This document shows, one piece after another, positions 8,766-16,562 of a stretch of 64,000 nt of DNA. This DNA is from an uncultured Nitrospira sp. (GTDB taxonomy: Bacteria > Nitrospirota > Nitrospiria > Nitrospirales > Nitrospiraceae): contig CABVRZ010000006.1 in the NCBI GenBank assembly GCA_902500775.1, positions 1 to 64,000 on the forward strand, written 5' to 3'. A program made the position numbers and the translations under genes. Position 1 is the stretch's first letter. Every line of letters starts with the position of its first letter. The notes below the pieces were generated by a model. It was not told where the DNA came from. It searched no databases and was given only the letters and a program-made list of their open reading frames with translations.

Positions 8766-8849
8766 ATGGTGAAACTCAATGACACGGACATCCAATACCT
8801 TATCAAGGAAGCCGCGATTGCTCAAATCCACCATGAGCGACAGACCTGA
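8766..8849 (+). CDS. Possible 27-residue leader peptide
   Basis: Short frame MVKLNDTDIQYLIKEAAIAQ plus seven residues, about 40 bases after the predicted sigma54 promoter. The composition looks protein-like (amphipathic helix), but the ribosome site is weak and no family is recognised. The 210 bases between it and the next gene contain another open frame (NPYCPTDPTQLRTHLGIG) that I cannot assign. Treat as tentative. Confidence 0.25.
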   Translation: MVKLNDTDIQYLIKEAAIAQIHHERQT

Positions 8850-9061
8850 CGTGAAGGTCCTAAGGGTAGGTTGTAATCCTTACTGCCCAACAGATCCAAC
8901 ACAGCTTCGAACGCATCTCGGCATCGGAACAAGAACCATCACACGAATATTACACCTTGACTTAAATCGAACGAATCTATACTACAGGTTCAGTAGGGCC
9001 ACTTAGATCTAGCCTGCGGTAGTGACGCGCGGCGCGAGGTATCGGCTGCAGTCTTTCGATC

Positions 9062-9901
9062 ATGTATCACCGCGAGCTAAAAATCGTAGCGGGCATTTTC
9101 ATTTGGGGAATGAGTTTGCGGAGCATACTTGGATTATCCATCGCGTTATTGTTTGGCTTCACTTCAGCATGTGTGAAGGTGGATGTCACAGTGACGTCTT
9201 CAAGTTCTGGTCGCCTCGATCAATGGCCAGCACTCCCACATAAACCACCTATTTCGATTGACGAACTCAAGGAACTCCAGGCCTTGAGGCCAGGTAAGTG
9301 CCTACTCACAGGTTCCTTGCCAATCAAGAAGGGAGCGCAACACACGGACGCTTGGTGCTGGGCTGCGTCGAGCCGGACAGTCATGGAATTCAACAACACA
9401 CTGGGCACACGACCTGCAGCCACCCCACGCCAATGCGACATCGTGAAAACCGTGTACGCGCCTCGTTTAGGGGAAACGAACTGTTGCGAGAAAGAGGTTT
9501 CTTCTGACTTCATCGACGCCCCATTGGTATGTCTTCGAGGCGGTTGGCCGCACTGGGTTCTGGATACCTATCAGTTTGACTATGAGTGGGTGGATGGTCG
9601 GTTCGACGATTGGGATGCGGTAAAGACCGAGCTCTGCCACCAGCATCCCTTTATTTCTGTCATCGCGTGGAATGGCGGCGGCAAACACACTCTGGTCGTC
9701 CACGGCTATCGAGAGTCACCGACCGGTGTTGGCCTCCAACGAGTAGTCGAAATAGACGATCCCAATAAAGATGATGACCCGGAGGATCTCACCTTTGAGG
9801 AGTTTGTCGAGGGCTCTTTCAAAAGGCAGGGTGAGTTTTATGAGTTTTCTCATGACCGCACGTATGTCCAGATCGCCCCATTGGCTAAAGACCAGCCATG
9901 A
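9062..9901 (+). CDS. Papain-like cysteine peptidase, predicted lipoprotein
   Basis: 279 residues. The N-terminal hydrophobic segment (LGLSIALLFGFTSAC) ends in a cysteine at 37, suggesting lipidation, although the lipobox is not perfect. The motif DAWCWAAS places the catalytic cysteine at residue 99, and GGKHTLVVHGY the histidine at 209. A downstream VEIDDPNKDD supplies the acidic residue. This resembles the papain-like C39/C70 families. Ten further cysteines may form disulfides. It is first in a run leading to TpsA2, so processing or trimming of a TpsA exoprotein at the cell surface is a reasonable guess. The stop overlaps the next start by four bases. Confidence 0.75.
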   Translation: MYHRELKIVAGIFIWGMSLRSILGLSIALLFGFTSACVKVDVTVTSSSSGRLDQWPALPHKPPISIDELKELQALRPGKCLLTGSLPIKKGAQHTDAWCWAASSRTVMEFNNTLGTRPAATPRQCDIVKTVYAPRLGETNCCEKEVSSDFIDAPLVCLRGGWPHWVLDTYQFDYEWVDGRFDDWDAVKTELCHQHPFISVIAWNGGGKHTLVVHGYRESPTGVGLQRVVEIDDPNKDDDPEDLTFEEFVEGSFKRQGEFYEFSHDRTYVQIAPLAKDQP

Positions 9902-10635
9902 CCACACGAGCTGTATTATCGTTGGCCGCCGCGATCAGCCTATTTGTGCTGAGCGGCACCACCGCAATCGCCGACCAAACCGCTCCGCCTACCGTGACGA
10001 TCAAAAAGCCACACGGTGAGTTTGATTTCATGAGATTGCCAAACGATTTCTTCACAGACGGTACTCAAGCACTACTGCAGGACAATTTCAAGGCGGTTTC
10101 TTCTCAATTCAGCAGCAATCTGCCTCGTGCGCAGGAACTGGGATTTGGCACTGACCCAACGAGCGCCAGGATACCACCTAGGGCCCTCCCATTTTTACTG
10201 TTTCATGTGGGATTGAAAGATCTTCAGGACTTTAGTCCCAGCAAAGAGATATCTGATCTCTTGACCTTCACTAATCAGGTCCTCCTACCCGTTGAAGTCG
10301 ATGGCAAGATTACCTCCTCCGTCACCTTTCGGTTTTTGGGGAACCAGGTGAAAACGGGTCAACGTGACAAGGAAACAGGTTGGCGTGTCACTCGTTGGGG
10401 GCGGCCGAAACTGATTCGTCAACTGACAGAGAGACTTCCCCCTGGCACACTAGGCATCCTCGTATCAATTCCAGCTCTTAACCGCACCTTTGGGGGATAT
10501 GTGGAAGGAGCAGACCTGAAATTAGTGCCTCTGGTTTCTCCTCATCCAGCCAATGACAAAACACCAGTATCGGCTAAAGAAGTGCTATTAGGCCTTGTTC
10601 ATGAGGCAAAGAGCGTGGACGGAAGCCCACGTTGA
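9898..10635 (+). CDS. Secreted protein of unknown function
   Basis: 245 residues with a clear signal peptide (LSLAAAISLFVLSGTTAIA, cleavage likely after ADQ or IADQ). The mature protein has no family that I recognise. It contains KPHGEFDFMRLPNDFF near the N-terminus and a DGKITSSVTFRFLGNQ segment; alternating hydrophobic residues suggest beta structure. Translation is coupled to the upstream peptidase (ATGA overlap), so it may be a substrate, inhibitor or partner of that peptidase in the periplasm. Confidence 0.75.
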   Translation: MTTRAVLSLAAAISLFVLSGTTAIADQTAPPTVTIKKPHGEFDFMRLPNDFFTDGTQALLQDNFKAVSSQFSSNLPRAQELGFGTDPTSARIPPRALPFLLFHVGLKDLQDFSPSKEISDLLTFTNQVLLPVEVDGKITSSVTFRFLGNQVKTGQRDKETGWRVTRWGRPKLIRQLTERLPPGTLGILVSIPALNRTFGGYVEGADLKLVPLVSPHPANDKTPVSAKEVLLGLVHEAKSVDGSPR

Positions 10636-10688
10636 AAGGACTAGCGGTAGAGCAACTCTTTATTCTCACGCACAGGAGGAGAAGGAAT

Positions 10689-10916
10689 ATGAAAATGAAG
10701 CGCGGATGGTTTCGGCTTAGTTCTGGATTAGCGCTGTCCCTGTTGTGTCTTGCGATTCTTCCAGCATGCAGTCGGCCGTTCATTGAAGTTAATGTTGGAG
10801 CCAAATGTGAGGCAGAGGGAGACAAACCCACGGGGTCTTCGCGGCTACAGAAATGCGATAGAAATCCAGATAACAGCTGCATGCAAAGACCAAATCCCTG
10901 CGAATGCAGAAGTTAA
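10689..10916 (+). CDS. Small cysteine-rich lipoprotein
   Basis: 75 residues from the ATG at 10689, chosen for its strong ribosome site (AGGAGGAGAAGG). The signal LSLLCLAILPACSRP carries a lipobox-like PAC. The mature part has five more cysteines, ending in SCMQRPNPCECRS. It sits directly before TpsA2, just as another small Cys-rich secreted peptide sits before TpsA1, so the two may have parallel roles. No known family. Confidence 0.7.
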   Translation: MKMKRGWFRLSSGLALSLLCLAILPACSRPFIEVNVGAKCEAEGDKPTGSSRLQKCDRNPDNSCMQRPNPCECRS

Positions 10917-10933
10917 ACAGTCCATTGAGGTAG

Positions 10934-13900
10934 ATGACTTTTCACATGGAACAGGTCGGTCTTCAGATTAACACTCGTGCAAGAACACTTGTGCTCATTC
11001 TTACCTTAGGCGTTACGCTCCCACTCATCACGCCATATTTCGCTAATGCTCAAATAACCACGGCAATCACACCCACCCAAGGGATGGGAGATCTTGGCAC
11101 CGTCACCACACCACAAGGCCACACTATCCACATCACAGGAGGAACTCGATCCGAGCACGGCAGCGGAACAACTCTCTTCCATAGCTTTGATCAGTTCAGT
11201 ATCGGAAGCAATCAGACTGCGCAGTTTTTGAACACGACACCAACGCTTCGCACCGACAACATCCTAAGTCGAGTCACCAGCGGAAGCCAATCAAACATTT
11301 TTGGCACTATTGATACGACAAGTTACCCGGGCGCAAACCTGTTCTTGATGAACCCCGCAGGGATCGTCTTTGGACCAAGCGCAACGTTAAACGTCGGCGG
11401 CTCAGTCACATTCACCACTGCGAATTACCTGCGACTCGCAGATTCCAATGGATCGCTGTTTGACAAGCACACGGCCTCAACCAGTCTCTTGACCAGTGCC
11501 TCTGTTGCAGCATTTGGCTTTCTCGGCCCAAATCCACCTGCAGATATCGCCCTTCAAAGAAGTACGCTGCTCGTCCCGACCGGACAGGCCATTTCCCTTA
11601 TTGGAGGAAATATCACCATAGAGTCTGGCAAGCTTGCAAACGGTTCTGACCTCCCAACCCTCTCGACACCGAGCAAGCAAGTGCGAATTGCCAGCCTAGC
11701 GTCATCCGGAGAACTGTTAGCGACAACCTTCACGCCTGCGGCAAATATCGATGGACAGACTTTTCAGGATCTGGGGACGGTGACGGTTTCACAACAGTCC
11801 ACCATTGACATCACCGGTCGTGGCGGAACCATTCACATTCGAGGCGGCCGTCTGGTAATTGATGATTCAACGCTCTTTGCAAATACGGGGACTATCTCTT
11901 TGGACGCGACGTCAATCCAAATCACCAACCATGCACAGGTGATAACGGAAACATTAACGTCAGATCCTGCTGGTCCTATTACTCTGCGTGCTCGCGGAAA
12001 CGTCACGATAGATTCTACCAACAATGTTGGTTCCTTCTCGACAGAAGCATCTGGTCATTCCGGAAACGTCACAATCGATAGCAGGCAAGGAAATATTTCT
12101 CTTGCCAAAGCCACGGTGTTTCAGGATGCAAATGGCAGTGGGAATACCGGCACGTTGACACTTCTTGCGCGGCAGGGTGCGATCAACCTTACCGACTCTA
12201 GCATTGCAAGTCGAGCGAGTGGCACCGGTACACTTGGAGATATTCAAATCCAGGCTCACGATTTGCATCTCCGAGGGAGAGCCAAAATCGGCGGCGATAA
12301 TAACGGCACCAGCCTGAAGACACCGGGAAATATTTCAGTTGAATTGGATGGCCAACTCAGCCTTGCTGATGGTTCATTTATTAACACAGAGGCATTTGCG
12401 TCAGCCAAGTCAGCAGACTTAATTATCAGCTCTCCCACTGTTCTTATTACAGGTACAGACAGTTCCGGAAAATTCCACAGCGGTCTCCATACTGACACAA
12501 TCAGTTCTGGGAATGGAGGTCGCCTACATCTCTTCACCGACAATCTAGAACTTACGAACGGCGGGATACTTTCAAGCAAGAGCTCTATTGGATCCGAAGG
12601 AAAAATCCCTTCAGGCGACGGTGGAATTATCAATGTCGAAGGTTACAGAGTTCCGGGCACCTTGATGACTATTGATGGTCTCGGAAGCGGAATTTTTAGC
12701 AGCGCTGAAGGTACTGGCGCAGCCGGTGATATTTCCCTGAAAGCCAGCTCAATCACAGTCCAGAACAGCGGGACGATTTCGGCCAGCACCAGCGGTCCGG
12801 GCGATGCGGGGAACATTACGATTAGCGCTGATAGTCTCACGATTGCCTCAGGCGGAAGGGTTGAAGCCAGCACCAGCAGTACAGGAACTGGTGGTTCGAT
12901 CGGCATTACCACAACAGGCGACATCACGGTTACCGGTCTGACCGCCGACGGTCAGAGTCGGAGCGGCATCTTTGCCAAAACGCTAAGTGGCGGAGGCGGA
13001 AGTGGTAGTGGTAGCGGATCAGGAGGAGGTGGTGGTTCTGGTGGTAGCGTATTCAAGCCGGGCAAAGCGGGCGAGATCGCCCTCGAGGCAAAAACTCTTT
13101 TCCTTAACGGAGGGGCACAGATCGACAGCAGCACAACCAGCGGGGGACCCGGCGGGACAATCTCGATCAAGACTGTGGAAAACATCACCATTGCCGGCTC
13201 AAGCACGCGCCTGACCTCAGATGCCTCACGCGGGAATGGTAAAGGCGGCAGTCTTACGTTGCTTGCCAAGAACATCACGGTTCGCGACAACGCCAGTATC
13301 ACAGCGGCAACAGGTGGCAAGGGCGACGCAGGCGATGTCTCGCTGACGACGCTCGATCAACTACTCCTCCAATCGGGAGGCACTATCACCACAAGTACGA
13401 GCGGGTCCGGCAAGGGTGGCACGATCGTGATCCAGGCGAACCAGGTCACGCTCGAAGGACAGGGAACGCGCATCAGCGCCGACACGCTACCACCCTTCGC
13501 CGACATGACCATTACCATCAATATCCTACACGAGAAAGTCGGCGATCTGGTTGTGCAATTGGATAGCCCAGCCGGAACGAAGCTCGCGCTTCTCTCCCGC
13601 GTCGGCGGGAACGGCGATAATTTCATTGGCACCCAGCTCAACGATCGAGCCCCCACGCAGATTACATCCGGATCGGCGCCATTCACAGGCACCTTCACAC
13701 CACGCGAACCACTGGGTCAATTGAACAAAGAGCTTGTTGCAGGCAACTGGGCGTTGAACGTGCGGGATCAAACCACCGGTAACCACGGCTCGCTGGAGAA
13801 TTGGACTCTGCAGATCGGCAATCAGACATTCCAGTCGACTGGCGGGCCCATCGCGATTCCCGACAATGGCAGCGCACGTTCCACCATCACCGTGGTCAAT

Positions 13901-14749
13901 CCAACCGTGCCGACGGTGCAGGGTATCGGAGAAGCCCTAGGCTCAGGAGGCAACATCTCTCTCACGGCAGATCAATCCGTAACAGTTCGTGACGGTGCAT
14001 CCATCTCCGCTAGTAGCACCGGATCAGGGGCGGCGGGCAATATCGACATCCATGCCGGCAAACAGTTCGATGTGGATCATGGTTCGATCACAACGCAATC
14101 GAACCAACTCAATGGTGGGAATATCATGATCCAGGCGAGCGATCTTGTCCGTGTCGTCGATGGCAAGATCAGTACTTCTGCCCTCAATGGTGTCGGCAAT
14201 GGAGGCAACATCACCATCGACCCGAAAGTCGTCCTGCTTCAGAATAGTGAGGTACTCGCGCAAGCGAAAGACGGAAACGGCGGAAGTATCAATATTTCCA
14301 CACCGCTGTATCTCAAGGATCAATCCAGTCTTGTAAGCGCGGACTCCCAATTTGGGGTGAACGGCACCGTAACAATTCAATCACCCATATCGAATCTGAG
14401 CGGCTCTGTCGGTCAGCTAGTATCAAAAACCACCCCACCCCAAGTCTTGTTGCAAAATCGATGTGTGGCCTTAGCTGGTGGCGAACAGAGTACCTTTCTC
14501 CTATCAGGGCGGGAGGCGCTTCCGATCGAGCCAGGTGGATGGCTCAACAGCCCGGTGTCTGTGGAGCATTGGTCAGGAGAGGACACGGAGCACGCCTCTG
14601 GACTCATGGTACGGAATCGCAGCTTGAAGCCGTCACCACAGATGGCCTCACAACAGAACAAAACTCCGGTGGTGTCGTTACGACAAATGACTCCGTCTGG
14701 GTTTTTGGTTCAGACATTTGCGACTGGGCGGACAGGCTGTCCCTCATGA
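10934..14749 (+). CDS. TpsA-type exoprotein 2 with inserted P-domain
   Basis: 1271 residues. The signal peptide ends at PYFANA. The TPS domain follows, with FGTIDTTSYPGANLF and NPAGIVFGP identical to TpsA1. A long beta-helix comes next, interrupted by a Gly/Ser-rich linker near residues 685-705. Around residues 848-965 lies a proprotein-convertase P-domain (DMTITINILHEKVGDLVVQL, SPAGTKLALLSR, GNWALNVRDQTTGNHGSLEN). The helix then resumes (GNITIDPKVV) and ends with the C-terminal region shared with TpsA1, including the last residues GCPS. An internal P-domain in a TpsA is unusual. A start at 10946 is also possible. The stop overlaps the TpsB start (ATGA). Confidence 0.9.
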   Translation: MTFHMEQVGLQINTRARTLVLILTLGVTLPLITPYFANAQITTAITPTQGMGDLGTVTTPQGHTIHITGGTRSEHGSGTTLFHSFDQFSIGSNQTAQFLNTTPTLRTDNILSRVTSGSQSNIFGTIDTTSYPGANLFLMNPAGIVFGPSATLNVGGSVTFTTANYLRLADSNGSLFDKHTASTSLLTSASVAAFGFLGPNPPADIALQRSTLLVPTGQAISLIGGNITIESGKLANGSDLPTLSTPSKQVRIASLASSGELLATTFTPAANIDGQTFQDLGTVTVSQQSTIDITGRGGTIHIRGGRLVIDDSTLFANTGTISLDATSIQITNHAQVITETLTSDPAGPITLRARGNVTIDSTNNVGSFSTEASGHSGNVTIDSRQGNISLAKATVFQDANGSGNTGTLTLLARQGAINLTDSSIASRASGTGTLGDIQIQAHDLHLRGRAKIGGDNNGTSLKTPGNISVELDGQLSLADGSFINTEAFASAKSADLIISSPTVLITGTDSSGKFHSGLHTDTISSGNGGRLHLFTDNLELTNGGILSSKSSIGSEGKIPSGDGGIINVEGYRVPGTLMTIDGLGSGIFSSAEGTGAAGDISLKASSITVQNSGTISASTSGPGDAGNITISADSLTIASGGRVEASTSSTGTGGSIGITTTGDITVTGLTADGQSRSGIFAKTLSGGGGSGSGSGSGGGGGSGGSVFKPGKAGEIALEAKTLFLNGGAQIDSSTTSGGPGGTISIKTVENITIAGSSTRLTSDASRGNGKGGSLTLLAKNITVRDNASITAATGGKGDAGDVSLTTLDQLLLQSGGTITTSTSGSGKGGTIVIQANQVTLEGQGTRISADTLPPFADMTITINILHEKVGDLVVQLDSPAGTKLALLSRVGGNGDNFIGTQLNDRAPTQITSGSAPFTGTFTPREPLGQLNKELVAGNWALNVRDQTTGNHGSLENWTLQIGNQTFQSTGGPIAIPDNGSARSTITVVNPTVPTVQGIGEALGSGGNISLTADQSVTVRDGASISASSTGSGAAGNIDIHAGKQFDVDHGSITTQSNQLNGGNIMIQASDLVRVVDGKISTSALNGVGNGGNITIDPKVVLLQNSEVLAQAKDGNGGSINISTPLYLKDQSSLVSADSQFGVNGTVTIQSPISNLSGSVGQLVSKTTPPQVLLQNRCVALAGGEQSTFLLSGREALPIEPGGWLNSPVSVEHWSGEDTEHASGLMVRNRSLKPSPQMASQQNKTPVVSLRQMTPSGFLVQTFATGRTGCPS

Positions 14750-16548
14750 GGCTCTGCGCTGCTGGTTCTGCGCGCGACAACCGGCGTCGTCATCTCGTCC
14801 CGGTCCTGCTGCACGGTGGCCTAGTCATGATGGTCCTAGTGACATCCACATTGTTAGGTGCACAAACCCTCCCTCCGGTCTTCGACCCAACACTCCGATC
14901 CGGTGAGCCTTCTGGCCCACTCAAAAAGAAATTCGTCCCTCCCTCGATACCTCCACCAAGTCCCTTGCTCCCACCAGTGCCAGCCACACCACCAGACGGC
15001 GAGTCCCAGCCTCAACTTGGCCAGATTCAAGTCTTGGTGAAGACCGTACGGGTGACGGGCAATACCGTCTTCTCCGAGGCAAAAATTGAAGCTGTCACGA
15101 AGCCCTATGAAAACCAGGTCCTCACCACTGAGGACTTGGAACGACTGCGACTGGCACTCACGCTCTTGTATGTCAACGAGGGGTACATCACCTCTGGTGC
15201 CGTCATTCCCGACCAAGACGTCGTCGATGGGGTCATTCAGATCCAGATTATCGAGGGTGCCCTGTCGCAGATCGATATCGAAGGGAATAACTGGTTCCGG
15301 CGGGGAACGATCAGCGACCGCCTGGCACTCGGAGCTGGTCCTCCTCTGCGGATGGAGCCGCTTCAGACACGATTGCAATTGCTCCAACAAGATCCTCGAA
15401 TCGAACGAATCAATGCAGAACTCCGTCCAGGCGACCGACGCGGCGAAAGTATTCTCCATGTCAACCTGAAGGAACAAAGTCCTTGGAAGATGTGGGCGGA
15501 GTTCAGCAATTACCAGACACCGGCGGTTGGAGCTGAGCGAGGTTTGCTCACGGTCGCCCATCAAAACGTGACCGGCCGTGGTGATCCCCTCAGTATCACG
15601 TATGGGGGATCACGAGGCGTCCACCCGGTCATTGATGTCTCATATACGATTCCGATCAATCGCTATGATACAACCTTCACGGCCTCCTACCGTCGGAACG
15701 ACTTTGTGGTGGTCGAAAGTCAATTCCGCCAACTGAACCTCAATTCCACATCGGAAATCATTGGATTCACGCTCCGCCATCCGATCTATCGGACCCTCAC
15801 TGATGAACTGGCCGTCGCCATCACCGGCGAACGGCTCTATAACAAAGTGACCTCGATCTTCGATCGCCCTGATTTGTCCTCGCCGTTTATCAATGGTTCA
15901 TCGGACACCGGAGTCAGCGCCGTCAGTGCCCTCCGCTTTGTACAGGAATATGTGCACCGGACCTCGACGTCGGTGATCGCCGTCCGTTCCCGCTTTTCAC
16001 TCGGCCTCGACGTCTTGAATGCCACCACCAACTCCGGTTTGTCCCCAACTGGACCACTACCGGACGGACGCTTCTTTTCCTGGCTGGGCCAACTCCAGGG
16101 TATTCGACGTTTCGATGACTGGTGGGGCATGCAACTCCTGGGGCAGTTGAATCTACAGTTTGCCAATGACCGACTCTTCCCATTGGAACAGATCCCCCTC
16201 GGTGGGCGATTCAGCGTCCGTGGGTATCGCGAAAATACGCTGATTCGCGACAACGGCTTTCTCTTTTCAGTCGAATCTCGATTTCCACTCCTCCGCTATG
16301 CCACCGGTGAGCCGCTCTTACAATTCGCTCAGTTCATAGACGTCGGTCGAGCTTGGCAGGCCAAGGGAAAGACCGACGATCCACAGACGTTGGCCAGTAT
16401 TGGGTTGGGGCTACGTTGGACGGTTTTACCGAAAGACCGGGCACGGTTTGAACTCTATTGGGGGGTGCCGCTCAATCATGTCCCTCATCCCGCGGGCAAC
16501 CTCCAGGACCATGGTATCCACCTTCAGGCGGTCGTCCAGGTCTTTTAA
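14746..16548 (+). CDS. TpsB outer-membrane transporter (ShlB/FhaC/HecB family)
   Basis: 600 residues. The start at 14746 overlaps the TpsA2 stop (ATGA), which fits partner coupling. After a signal region (HGGLVMMVLVTSTLLGAQ) and a proline-rich linker come two POTRA-like modules, VKTVRVTGNTVFSEAKIEAV and GVIQIQIIEGALSQIDIEGN. The beta-barrel follows, with the family's SVRGYREN motif, whose arginine is important for secretion in FhaC. The C-terminus ends in an aromatic residue (VQVF), as for barrel proteins. It should secrete TpsA2 and probably TpsA1. Confidence 0.92.
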   Translation: MRLCAAGSARDNRRRHLVPVLLHGGLVMMVLVTSTLLGAQTLPPVFDPTLRSGEPSGPLKKKFVPPSIPPPSPLLPPVPATPPDGESQPQLGQIQVLVKTVRVTGNTVFSEAKIEAVTKPYENQVLTTEDLERLRLALTLLYVNEGYITSGAVIPDQDVVDGVIQIQIIEGALSQIDIEGNNWFRRGTISDRLALGAGPPLRMEPLQTRLQLLQQDPRIERINAELRPGDRRGESILHVNLKEQSPWKMWAEFSNYQTPAVGAERGLLTVAHQNVTGRGDPLSITYGGSRGVHPVIDVSYTIPINRYDTTFTASYRRNDFVVVESQFRQLNLNSTSEIIGFTLRHPIYRTLTDELAVAITGERLYNKVTSIFDRPDLSSPFINGSSDTGVSAVSALRFVQEYVHRTSTSVIAVRSRFSLGLDVLNATTNSGLSPTGPLPDGRFFSWLGQLQGIRRFDDWWGMQLLGQLNLQFANDRLFPLEQIPLGGRFSVRGYRENTLIRDNGFLFSVESRFPLLRYATGEPLLQFAQFIDVGRAWQAKGKTDDPQTLASIGLGLRWTVLPKDRARFELYWGVPLNHVPHPAGNLQDHGIHLQAVVQVF

Positions 16549-16562
16549 CGAGAGGCTCCATA

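Noticed and set aside
12952-13320. Proline-rich minus-strand frame inside TpsA2
   Set aside because: It is the complement of the Gly/Ser-rich linker region and has no independent support.
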